From NCBI RefSeq assembly GCF_024979295.1, contig NZ_JANLCJ010000001.1, positions 682,001 through 746,000 of the forward strand: DNA of 64,000 nt, written 5' to 3'. The translations under genes were made by a program, and so were the position numbers. The notes below the pieces were generated by a model, which had not been told where the DNA came from, searched no databases, and saw only the letters and a list, made by a program, of their open reading frames with translations. The DNA is from Herbiconiux daphne (lineage in GTDB: Bacteria; Actinomycetota; Actinomycetes; Actinomycetales; Microbacteriaceae). Shown here one piece after another: positions 26,002 through 33,372 of the stretch; the first letter of the stretch is position 1; the number at the start of each line of letters is the position of its first letter.

Positions 26002-26638
26002 TGTGGGACATCGTCCGGATGCCGCGGCGGAGGCGACTTCGGAACCCGGCCGCGTCTCCCGCCACCGTCACTCCGTCACGCGCGATGTCGGCGAGCACGC
26101 GCTGATCGGCCATCGCGCCCGACACCTCTTCTTCGCCGTAGACGAGCGGGCGCACCTCATTGCCCGTGAGACGCGTCACCTGCCAGGCGAGCGACTCGGC
26201 ATCGACATCGAAGCGATCGTGGTCGGCCGCCTTCGGGCGCTCGAGGAAGATATCGATGTCGCTGTCATCGCGCATCGTGCCGGTGGCGGCCGATCCGAAC
26301 ACCGCCGCATAGACAGGCGGAGTGGCGAACGTCTCGCTGACGAGCGTCGCGATGCGCTCCCACAACCTGCTCTTCGCCCCGACGATGTCGCGAATGGCGG
26401 GGGCGAGGATGTGCTCGGCGTTGAACGAATAGAGCGTGAGCTTACCCGCTGGGCTGGCTCGCACCGTTCCTTGCGCGGTCAGCCGCAGCACGCAACTCCG
26501 CACGCCGGCGTAGGAGCTCTCGGTCGATCGGGCGATCTCTGCAATGCTCATCGGGGCATGGGCGTGCACCAGCGAGTCGAGCACGGCGCCATCGAGCGAG
26601 CGCGTGACCGCCAAGAACGGGGCCTGGACTTGCATCAT
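25988..26638 (-). CDS. HTH-nucleotidyltransferase protein, probable MntA-like antitoxin
   Basis: About 216 residues. An N-terminal winged helix (MSIAEIARSTESSYAGVRSCVLRLTAQGTV) is fused to a minimal nucleotidyltransferase domain with the GSx10DxD motif (VFGSAATGTMRDDSDIDIF). The start lies in GTGATGATG; I take the ATG at 26638. The downstream HEPN gene overlaps by 14 bases. In MNT-HEPN pairs this protein modifies the HEPN toxin; the fused HTH suggests it also binds DNA, possibly the inverted repeat just upstream (26652-26689). Confidence 0.82.
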   Translation of the reverse strand: MMQVQAPFLAVTRSLDGAVLDSLVHAHAPMSIAEIARSTESSYAGVRSCVLRLTAQGTVRASPAGKLTLYSFNAEHILAPAIRDIVGAKSRLWERIATLVSETFATPPVYAAVFGSAATGTMRDDSDIDIFLERPKAADHDRFDVDAESLAWQVTRLTGNEVRPLVYGEEEVSGAMADQRVLADIARDGVTVAGDAAGFRSRLRRGIRTMSHNAAS

Positions 26639-26651
26639 CACCTCACACTAT

Positions 26652-26689
26652 TTCGTCACAGATGATGATTTTCCATTACATCTGACGAA
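26652..26689. promoter_or_regulatory. Candidate autoregulatory inverted repeat of the MNT-HEPN operon
   Basis: TTCGTCACAGATG (26652-26664) and CATCTGACGAA (26679-26689) are inverted copies (one has two extra bases) in a markedly A/T-rich region immediately before the nucleotidyltransferase start. On the minus strand TTGTTT and GAAAAT, 17 bases apart, overlap the repeat as weak -35/-10 elements, so a bound regulator would block transcription. Confidence 0.5.
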
Positions 26690-26734
26690 AAAACAATACA
26701 TGGCCCGGGGTCGCCAATTTCGCGGCGATGGGCG

Positions 26735-27355
26735 TCAGCCCTCGACGAGGGCGAGCACGCCCGTTGCGATCAGGGTGGTGAGGGTGGTCCAGAGGCTGAT
26801 CGCGACCGCCTGCCACAGCAGCACCCAGCTCTTCGGCACGCCGGTCGACACCAGGATGGCCGAGGTGAACTGCGTGGGAATGGCGAGAGGGCCGAGGATG
26901 CTCGCACCGGGCACGCCGAAGCGCACGAGGAAGCGCTTGAAGCGCTGCACGCCCTTCGACTCCGGCTTCTTCGGCTCCAGGGCGGGCTGCTCGGCGAACG
27001 CCGCCTCGTCGGTCGCCGCGGGGGTGTCGCCACCTCTCGCCGGCACCAACGGCCGGACGGCGACGCGTTGGACGGCGGTGGCGTCGGCCCGAGCCGCGGC
27101 CGCGCGACGGGCCCTGCGGGCCACGATCGCCGCCCGGATGCGAGCGCCGAAGACCACCACGACGAACACCGACGCGAAGTTGCCCGCCGCAGCGGCAACG
27201 GCCGCGACCACGGGGTTGAGGCCCGCCCATACCCCGAGCACGGAGGCGAGCTCGCCCTCGACGAAGGGGATCATCGCGGCCACCGCGACGATGAGGGGTT
27301 GCACGAAGATGGGCACCTGCGACATGAGGTGCTGGATGAATCCGACGATGTCCAT
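26735..27355 (-). CDS. Small multi-drug export protein homologue (COG2426)
   Basis: A 206-residue membrane protein. The first half (VQPLIVAVAAMIPFVEGELASVLGVWAGLNPVVAAVAAAAGNFASVFVVVVFGARI) and second half (FGVPGASILGPLAIPTQFTSAILVSTGVPKSWVLLWQAVAISLWTTLTTLIATGVL) match the small multi-drug export family; between them is a charged Ala/Arg loop. The export role is a family annotation, not proven. The ATG follows GGAGACAAC. It is the gene after GPP34 on the same strand, 72 bases away. Confidence 0.87.
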   Translation of the reverse strand: MDIVGFIQHLMSQVPIFVQPLIVAVAAMIPFVEGELASVLGVWAGLNPVVAAVAAAAGNFASVFVVVVFGARIRAAIVARRARRAAAARADATAVQRVAVRPLVPARGGDTPAATDEAAFAEQPALEPKKPESKGVQRFKRFLVRFGVPGASILGPLAIPTQFTSAILVSTGVPKSWVLLWQAVAISLWTTLTTLIATGVLALVEG

Positions 27356-27427
27356 GTTGTCTCCTATAAGAGGTATGAAGTGTGCGACCGGGTCGGTCCC
27401 GGAGGAGTGAGGCGGGCGGCGTGAGGT

Positions 27428-28123
27428 TCAGCGGTTCGAGGCCACCAGCGCCGCGACGAGCGCATTCGCGACGACCGCGGTCATCGTGCGGGTGACGGCG
27501 GCCGCGGCGGCATCCGCTGCCCAGTCGCCCTGCTCGAGCGCTTTCGCCCGCGTGGCCGTGTTGCTCGACCAGGGGATCTCGCGATCGAGCACCGGCAGGC
27601 CGCCGCTCGCCGACACGAGGGAGATGATCGCGGCGATCCGCTCGCTGGGCGCGGCGCCGTCGACGAGCACGGCGCGCATGGCGGCGATCAGTTCGGCGCG
27701 GTGACCCGTGCGGCCCTCGCGGAGTTCGGTCGACGGGATGAATCCGAGCACCTTCTTCTGCTGCCGATCGAGATCGCCTCGTGCGACCAGGCGGCCGAGC
27801 AGCCGCCCGCGCAAGGTCGGTCCGCTCGCCGCGAGCACGGTCTGCACACCGCGCGGCTTGTCGGCGACGTAGTCCCACGCGGAACGGAGCAATTCGTCGC
27901 CGGGCCGATCGCCGGCGGCGCTGATCAACGTGCCCCGCAGGCCGGCATCCTGAATCTGCACCCGCCCTTGCTGGGCCAGATCGGTGAGCACGGCGCTGCC
28001 GAGCACGTAGAAGAGGGTGGTCTCGCCGGCGATCGTGCCCGACGAGGGCTGGAACAGCACGAGCAGAACGTCTTCGGCGATCAGCCGGGAGGCCTGCTCT
28101 GAGATTGCGGTCTCTTCGGTCAT
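27428..28123 (-). CDS. GPP34 (GOLPH3/VPS74-like) family phosphoprotein
   Basis: A 231-residue actinobacterial GPP34 protein: AEDVLLVLFQPSSGTIAGETTLFYVLGSAVLTDLAQQGRVQI, then DELLRSAWDYVADKPRGVQTVLAASGPTLRGRLLGRLVARGDL and a C-terminal helical region. Eukaryotic members bind phosphoinositides at the Golgi; the bacterial role is not known. The ATG at 28123 is chosen (MTEETAIS). It is divergent from a TetR gene, with a strong palindrome between them, and is probably repressed by it. Confidence 0.88.
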   Translation of the reverse strand: MTEETAISEQASRLIAEDVLLVLFQPSSGTIAGETTLFYVLGSAVLTDLAQQGRVQIQDAGLRGTLISAAGDRPGDELLRSAWDYVADKPRGVQTVLAASGPTLRGRLLGRLVARGDLDRQQKKVLGFIPSTELREGRTGHRAELIAAMRAVLVDGAAPSERIAAIISLVSASGGLPVLDREIPWSSNTATRAKALEQGDWAADAAAAAVTRTMTAVVANALVAALVASNR

Positions 28124-28150
28124 GCGAGCTACTTTAGCACACTGTACTAG

Positions 28151-28172
28151 CACGGTGTACTAATACACCGTG
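28151..28172. promoter_or_regulatory. TetR operator between GPP34 and TetR genes
   Basis: Perfect inverted repeat CACGGTGTA-CTAA-TACACCGTG (9-base arms). Just before it (28138-28150) CACTGTACTAG resembles the left half, giving a possible second, degenerate site. It is the only strong symmetry in the divergent region and sits where a repressor would block both promoters. Confidence 0.72.
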
Positions 28173-28208
28173 TCAGGCGTCTAGAATCGACGCGGGAGGT
28201 GGGAATCC

Positions 28209-28814
28209 ATGGAGAGCACACGCGATCGCATCCTCGCCTCGGTGACGGCGATGATGCGCGACGGTGCCGAACGCCTGAGCGTGCGCGCGGTCGCGGCGCA
28301 CGCCGGCGTCGGGGCGAGCACGCTGCGCCACTACTTCCCCACTCAGCGCGATCTCATCAACGCTGCCCTCACCGCCACCTACGACGCGGCCATGCCCGAC
28401 GAGCGCATCCGCGACACGTCGGTGCCACCCCGCGAGCGCCTGCGGGAGTGCCTGTGGCGCCTGTTCGAACCCTTCGGCGCCGACGACGCCGACGCGTTCG
28501 CGGTGTGGCAGAGCCTGTTCCGGGCCTTTCCGGGCGCCGACACGACTCCGGATGCGCGGGCCGGCTACGAACTGATCGTCGCCCAGGCCGAGCGCCGGGT
28601 CGGGGCCTGGCTCGCGATTCTCGAGGCCGAGGGCGCGCTGGCCCCCGGCGACACCGTGCGGCGCATCCACCTCCTGCTCACCGTCGTCGACGGACTCTCG
28701 ATCGAGCGCGCCCTGCCGCACCGCGCCGACTACCTCGAGCAGCAGGCGGCCACGCTGGCCTTCGCCGTGGACGCGGTCTTCGACCTCCCAGCCTCGCCCC
28801 GCGCGGCGCGATAG
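28209..28814 (+). CDS. TetR/AcrR family transcriptional regulator
   Basis: A 201-residue repressor with canonical HTH (TRDRILASVTAMMRDGAERLSVRAVAAHAGVGASTLRHYFPTQRDLINAAL) and a C-terminal ligand domain of the TetR_C type. The ATG follows GGAGGTGGGAATCC. It is divergent from the GPP34 gene and the adjacent perfect palindrome is its likely site, which would make the GPP34/small-multidrug-export operon its regulon. Ligand unknown. Confidence 0.93.
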   Translation: MESTRDRILASVTAMMRDGAERLSVRAVAAHAGVGASTLRHYFPTQRDLINAALTATYDAAMPDERIRDTSVPPRERLRECLWRLFEPFGADDADAFAVWQSLFRAFPGADTTPDARAGYELIVAQAERRVGAWLAILEAEGALAPGDTVRRIHLLLTVVDGLSIERALPHRADYLEQQAATLAFAVDAVFDLPASPRAAR

Positions 28815-28858
28815 CGCCAAACGCCGCGGTTGCCCCGGCTGCGTGCGAAGGTGCTGCT

Positions 28859-29407
28859 ATGGCTTCAGCGCAGACGCTCAGCGAACCCGACCGCCGGCTC
28901 GTCGCTGCGTGGGCGGCCGACTGCGCCGAGAGAGTGCTGCCCCTGTTCGAGGCGGAGGCGCCGGCCGACGACCGCCCTCGAGACGCCATCGCTCGAGCTC
29001 GCAGGTTCTCCGACGGCGAGTTGGATGCCGCGGGCGAGATCCGTCGTCGATTCGTCGCGAATCGGGCAGCGCACGTGGTCGACTCGCCTGCGGCGAAGGC
29101 CGCGGCCTGGTCGGCCGGCCAGGCGGCGGGGGTCGCGCACATGGGCGCGCACGCCCTGGGTGCGGCCGCCTATGCCGCGAAGGCGGCGGCGCTCGCGGCC
29201 CCGGGCGAGAGCGCTGAGGCTGGAGAGGCAGAGATCGCGTGGCAGCTCGAGCACCTCTCCGACGAGGTTCGAGTCGCGCTGAGACGCCTGCCCTTGCTCG
29301 GTGCCGACCCGTCGGGCCCGCTGGGTGTGGGGCTGCTAGCGTCCGGAGCGTTGGGGGCCAATATCCGTGCGATCCAGTCCGGCTTGGGACTGGCTGCGAG
29401 CCGCTAG
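28859..29407 (+). CDS. Putative immunity protein (Imm-5-like)
   Basis: A 182-residue alpha-helical, alanine-rich protein. The opening SEPDRRLVAAWAADCAERVLPLFEAEAPADDRPRDAIARARRF is characteristic of proteins annotated as putative immunity proteins (Imm-5-like), followed by helical segments with paired Ala. The ATG is taken after GAAGGTGCTGCT. No polymorphic toxin gene is next to it, so it is an orphan here or serves another cellular role. Function not established. Confidence 0.75.
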   Translation: MASAQTLSEPDRRLVAAWAADCAERVLPLFEAEAPADDRPRDAIARARRFSDGELDAAGEIRRRFVANRAAHVVDSPAAKAAAWSAGQAAGVAHMGAHALGAAAYAAKAAALAAPGESAEAGEAEIAWQLEHLSDEVRVALRRLPLLGADPSGPLGVGLLASGALGANIRAIQSGLGLAASR

Positions 29408-29463
29408 GCGAAGCGAAGGGCCCGGCGTAGCGTGTGGACCCTCACCACCGAATGGAGCACCCC

Positions 29464-29949
29464 ATGACCGACACCGATGACATCGCGACCCTGGCCGATC
29501 TGCTCGACGACTTCCCCATCACGATGATCGTCACCCTCGATGACGCCGGGCATCCGGTGTCGCAGCCGTTCGCCATGCAGCAGCAGCACCACCGCTTCGA
29601 CGGCGACCTCTGGTTCCTGCTCAGCGCCGAGTCGTCGACGGCGACGCGCATCGCGAAGAACCCGATCGTGGACCTCGCCTTCAGCGCGAACAGCTCGTGG
29701 GTCTCGGTCACCGGCAACGCCGAACTCACCACCGAGCAGAGCTACATCGACGAGATGTGGGACCCGAGCGTCGAAGCCTGGTTCCCCGGTGGTCGCACCG
29801 ACCCGTCCATCCGGGCGCTCATCGTGCACACCGATTCGGCGGAGTACTGGGACACCCCCGGCTCCACCCTCGCCACTGTCTTCAGCTTCGTGAAGTCGAA
29901 GGTCACCGGCACGCCCATCGACATCGACAACGAGAAGATCGACCTCTAG
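29464..29949 (+). CDS. Pyridoxamine 5'-phosphate oxidase-fold (general stress FMN-binding) protein
   Basis: A 161-residue split-barrel flavin-binding-like protein of the general-stress type: DDFPITMIVTLDDAGHPVSQPFAMQQQHHRFDGDLWFLLSAESSTATRIAKNPIVDLAFS and a C-terminal acidic-helix region. The family reduces or binds FMN/F420-like cofactors. The ATG at 29464 follows GGAG; an in-frame ATG 12 bases earlier is possible. Substrate unknown. Confidence 0.87.
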   Translation: MTDTDDIATLADLLDDFPITMIVTLDDAGHPVSQPFAMQQQHHRFDGDLWFLLSAESSTATRIAKNPIVDLAFSANSSWVSVTGNAELTTEQSYIDEMWDPSVEAWFPGGRTDPSIRALIVHTDSAEYWDTPGSTLATVFSFVKSKVTGTPIDIDNEKIDL

Positions 29950-30214
29950 CGGGCGTGGCGGGCGGCAGCGGATCTTTCAACTGCGTTCGCGTCGCCCGGC
30001 CCGCTCCGCGACGATCGCATCCGGCAGCGTCCACGTGTTGCTGGATCGTCGTGGTCTGCCGTAGTTCGCGCCCAATACGGGGCACGACCATTGTCCTGAC
30101 GGCGCCTACTTCGAGCCGACGTTAGTCATAATGACCGTCATGCCGTCTTATGACTAATGCTGTTACTCATAATCTCTAAGCGCCCCGCCCGTCTATTCGG
30201 ATGTCCTCGACGCA
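29950..30214. other. Convergent intergenic region with three TTAGTCATAA-type repeats
   Basis: Between two genes that end toward each other lies an A/T-richer patch with TTAGTCATAA (30122-30131), its exact inverted copy TTATGACTAA (30148-30157) and a one-mismatch direct copy TTACTCATAA (30163-30172). The spacer between the first two is 16 bases. Such sites are usual for operators, yet no intact gene starts here. On the minus strand a short open frame from ATG 30091 follows the repeats but overlaps the flavin-fold gene and resembles nothing; it may be the remnant of a lost gene. Confidence 0.5.
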
Positions 30215-30442
30215 TCACGGGCAGACGCGGGCCACGCGCCCGTCGAACCTGACGACGTCGCCGAGCTGGAGTTGTCGGCCACGGCGCCGGTCGACCTCGC
30301 CGTTGACGGTCACGAAGCCGTCGATGATGGCCTCTTTCACCGTGCCGCCCGTGTCGAGAAGCCCCGCGAACTTCAAGAATTGCCCGAGCCGGATGCTCTC
30401 GCCGCCGATCGAGACGTCATCGATCGGGTCTGCGTTCGCCAT
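30215..30442 (-). CDS. S4-domain RNA-binding protein
   Basis: A 75-residue single S4 domain of the YbcJ type: SIRLGQFLKFAGLLDTGGTVKEAIIDGFVTVNGEVDRRRGRQLQLGDVVRFDG. This fold binds structured RNA, usually rRNA. It stands alone between two convergent or distant genes; no partner is evident. Confidence 0.9.
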   Translation of the reverse strand: MANADPIDDVSIGGESIRLGQFLKFAGLLDTGGTVKEAIIDGFVTVNGEVDRRRGRQLQLGDVVRFDGRVARVCP

Positions 30443-30555
30443 GCCGGAATGCTAGCCGATGCGGGGGAGCGCCCACCCGTTCCGAATCGTCTGTTCCGTC
30501 AGGTTGGGGCGTCATTCTAGATCAGGGCACATGACCGAAGGTTCGTGTTTCGTCT

Positions 30556-32907
30556 TCAGCGGAGGTCAGGCATCGAAGGGCGACGACGGCGGATCAAGAT
30601 CACCGCAGCCCCGCCGGCGATCCAGGCAGCGGCACCGATGGCAGGTAGGAGCAGCGAAGCCGCGTCGGCGCCGGTGGCCGCGAGGCGGTGCTCCTCGGCC
30701 TTGAAGTGCACGATCAGCGAGAGAAGCGCGGGCGCCAGCTCGATGTTCTGGTTCAGCGGCCGGCCTTGGTTCCACATCGCAGTGGCGGCGAGGCCCTGGT
30801 CGCGAGCGAGCACCGTGTCTGAGCTGAATCCGGTGGTGCCTCCGTTCTTGAACGCCCAGGCCACGCCCATGCCCGTGGACGCGGGGTAGAGCTGCCAGCC
30901 GAGTCCCATCTGGAAGTTCTCGGTCGGCGTGCACGTGCTGGGATCGGGTTCTGCACACATCGTGGTGATGGTGCTCTGCGGTGCGAGAGTATCGGCCATC
31001 GATGTGACGCCGAGCGGAGCATCCTTAGGGATGTCGCCTAGGTGCGCTTTGTCCCAGACCGCCATGTCGTTGGCGTCGGATACCAATCCGCCCATGCCCG
31101 CTAGGGCGTTGGTGTCGAACCAATAGTAGGTTTCCGTGTTCGCCGTGTGATCGGTGTCGGTCAGGTAGGGGGTCGCCATGTGCGGCCCGGTGCCGAGTGT
31201 GGTTGACGACATCCCGAGGTCGTCAAGGAACGCCCCCCGTAAAGCAGGCTCGTATTTCGGCGGGTCGGTCAGCGTGGCTGTCGGATCGATCACATCGGCG
31301 AGGATGGTGCCGAGCAAGCCGAATCCGAAGTTGGAGTACAACCAATTCGTGCCCGGCTTCCACAGCAACGGATATGCCGCCAGGTTCTGCCAGAGCAGAT
31401 CCTGCGTGTAATAGGGCAGGGGGTTGGTGCAATTGGGATGGCCGTCGCAGCCGTAGTAGTAGTTCTGCGGCGAGTCGGGAAGCCCAGCCTGATGGGTAGC
31501 GAGATCGCGGAGCGTGATCTCGGTGTCCGTGCCGTCGGGGTTCGTCCACTTCGGCACGACGATCCCTGCCGGAGCATACGTCTGCACCGTGTCATCCAAC
31601 GAGACACGACCATCGGCCACCAGGTAGGCGAGGAGGTCTGAGGTGTAGACCTTCGTCTGCGACGCGATCTCGTACTGCGTCGACGGGTTGACCTTCTCGG
31701 TCGATCCCGCCTTCGGGCTGCCGGCACTGAAGTGAGTCGTGACCGGTTCACCGTTGGCGGGATCTCGGGTGATGACAACAGCGGAGAGCCCGACCACGTT
31801 GTATTGCGCCTGGAACGCGTCGATGCGCTCTTGAAGCTTGGTCTGCAACTCCGGGGACATGGCCGTGTTGACTCCGGGCGTGCCGTCCTCCGTGTAATTG
31901 CCGGCCGGCGTCACCGGATGAGCAAGCACGGGGGCGGAGGTAAGTGGGTCGCTGACTCCGTTGGAGTGCTGTGCGAACACGGCGACCTCGTTGGAAGCGC
32001 TGAGCACCACGAACACGCTCGTTGCGCTGACCGCGACGCTGATGGGTCCGGAGTCGGCTCCCACATCGATCTGATCCACCACAGATCCATCGGGGGCGAC
32101 CACAGTGACTTCACCGGAATAGACGCTGGGAACGTAGAGGTTTCCGTTCGCGTCGGCCGCAGCGGCCGCCGGTAGTTCGCCTACAGCGGCGGTCCAGCCG
32201 ATGCTGCCGTCAGACAGATTGACTTGCGTGATCGTGCCTGAACCCCCCTGGGGTCCCGCGGACACCCAGGCGGTGTCTCCCGCGACGGTCAACCCATTCT
32301 GCAATGTGGTGAGTTGCTGGCTCTGTGTGACCGCGCCTGCCGAGATCGTTGCCACAGTGTTTCCGGTAGAGGTCGTTACGTACACGTCTCCGCCTGCGCC
32401 GACGACGATGTCTGTCGGGTTCTGGAATCCGGGATACGTGTCCACGACCGCGCCTGAAGTGACATCGACCGCCACCACCTCCGTAGGAAGCGCCACCCAC
32501 AGATTGGCGTCTCCCGGTGCGAGCCCGATTGCTGTCGCCTCGGCACCGATGGAGAGGGTGCCGGTGGCTTCGGTCGAGTCTGAAGCTACGACAGTCACGG
32601 CTGGAGCGTCGCGTTGCGTGGCGTACAGCGTGCCGTCGCTTGCGATCGCCAGGTCGACAGGGTTCCCCATCCCGGTGATAGTCCGTTCCACCGTCTTGGT
32701 AGCCACGTCGATGACACTCACCGTGCCGTCATTCTGGTTTGCGACGTACATCTCCGAGCCGTCACTACTGGCGGCTATGTGGAAAGGGAATTGCCCCACG
32801 GGAATCGTCGAAACAGGCGCCGCCGACGCCGCCACGGCCGCCCCACCGGGAGCAGTGGCACAAACCACCAGACCAGCAGCGATAAACCATCCGAGCACCT
32901 TCGCCAC
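30556..32907 (-). CDS. Secreted beta-propeller/beta-lactamase-fold hydrolase with LAxTG wall anchor
   Basis: A 783-residue exported protein. Signal peptide (VAKVLGWFIAAGLVVCATAPGGAAVAASA), then about 300 residues of YVTN-type repeats (GSEMYVANQNDGTVSVIDVATKTV), then a class C beta-lactamase/DD-peptidase-like domain with SxxK in ASQTKVYTSDLL, YxN in WLYSNFGFG and a KNGGTTGF segment as third motif. The end is LAATG, a hydrophobic helix and RRRR, an LAxTG sorting signal as used by class E sortases of actinobacteria. I chose GTG at 32907 because it follows AGGGGG by five bases; ATG 32931 has no ribosome site. Substrate unknown. Confidence 0.9.
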   Translation of the reverse strand: MAKVLGWFIAAGLVVCATAPGGAAVAASAAPVSTIPVGQFPFHIAASSDGSEMYVANQNDGTVSVIDVATKTVERTITGMGNPVDLAIASDGTLYATQRDAPAVTVVASDSTEATGTLSIGAEATAIGLAPGDANLWVALPTEVVAVDVTSGAVVDTYPGFQNPTDIVVGAGGDVYVTTSTGNTVATISAGAVTQSQQLTTLQNGLTVAGDTAWVSAGPQGGSGTITQVNLSDGSIGWTAAVGELPAAAAADANGNLYVPSVYSGEVTVVAPDGSVVDQIDVGADSGPISVAVSATSVFVVLSASNEVAVFAQHSNGVSDPLTSAPVLAHPVTPAGNYTEDGTPGVNTAMSPELQTKLQERIDAFQAQYNVVGLSAVVITRDPANGEPVTTHFSAGSPKAGSTEKVNPSTQYEIASQTKVYTSDLLAYLVADGRVSLDDTVQTYAPAGIVVPKWTNPDGTDTEITLRDLATHQAGLPDSPQNYYYGCDGHPNCTNPLPYYTQDLLWQNLAAYPLLWKPGTNWLYSNFGFGLLGTILADVIDPTATLTDPPKYEPALRGAFLDDLGMSSTTLGTGPHMATPYLTDTDHTANTETYYWFDTNALAGMGGLVSDANDMAVWDKAHLGDIPKDAPLGVTSMADTLAPQSTITTMCAEPDPSTCTPTENFQMGLGWQLYPASTGMGVAWAFKNGGTTGFSSDTVLARDQGLAATAMWNQGRPLNQNIELAPALLSLIVHFKAEEHRLAATGADAASLLLPAIGAAAWIAGGAAVILIRRRRPSMPDLR

Positions 32908-33372
32908 GAGAACCCCCTGATTGAGAAACATGTTGAGATCGCACAATCGCCCCAGCTACGCCCAGTCCGCGCAGCAACAGGTGGTGGCGCCTCGTGCAGC
33001 TAATCAGACCCTTACCTTCGTGCCACTAGGAACGGCTCCTAGTCTCCCTGGCGGAAGGCTCGCCTACCGTCCGGCACCATCCCAGCGCAGCTGATGTGCC
33101 GGCTGGCTGGTGCGGGCGTCCGACTCATCCGCGGGGCGGCTCGGCGCTACGTAACACAGTTCTTACGTCGCCGAAACATGACTGTCGCGCCGGGATACTT
33201 CGGCGAGTTTCCGCCGATCTGAGGCCATCGGGGTCGAACAGCCGAATGTGCTGCGCGTGCGGATTATGCGAATAGCATCCTGCTCACCTGTTTGAGAGTG
33301 CATTCTGCCCTCCTCCGCGGTCTGCTGCCCCCATAGCATTCACGCTAATTCAGATTCAGCAGGAGGCATGCA
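32908..33372. other. Divergent intergenic region before the hydantoin-type operon
   Basis: 465 bases with no convincing gene on either strand. Local composition is less GC-rich near 33150-33340. A small ATGC-N5-GCAT symmetry lies at 33266-33278 about 100 bases before the HyuA start and could be part of the operon's control region; no clear promoter hexamers can be assigned. AGGAGG at 33361-33366 is the ribosome site of the HyuA gene. Confidence 0.4.

Noticed and set aside
29903..30091. Minus-strand frame of 62 codons downstream of the TTAGTCATAA repeats
   Set aside because: It overlaps the end of the flavin-fold gene, has Arg/Pro-rich shadow composition after residue 35 and no ribosome site; kept only as a possible remnant.
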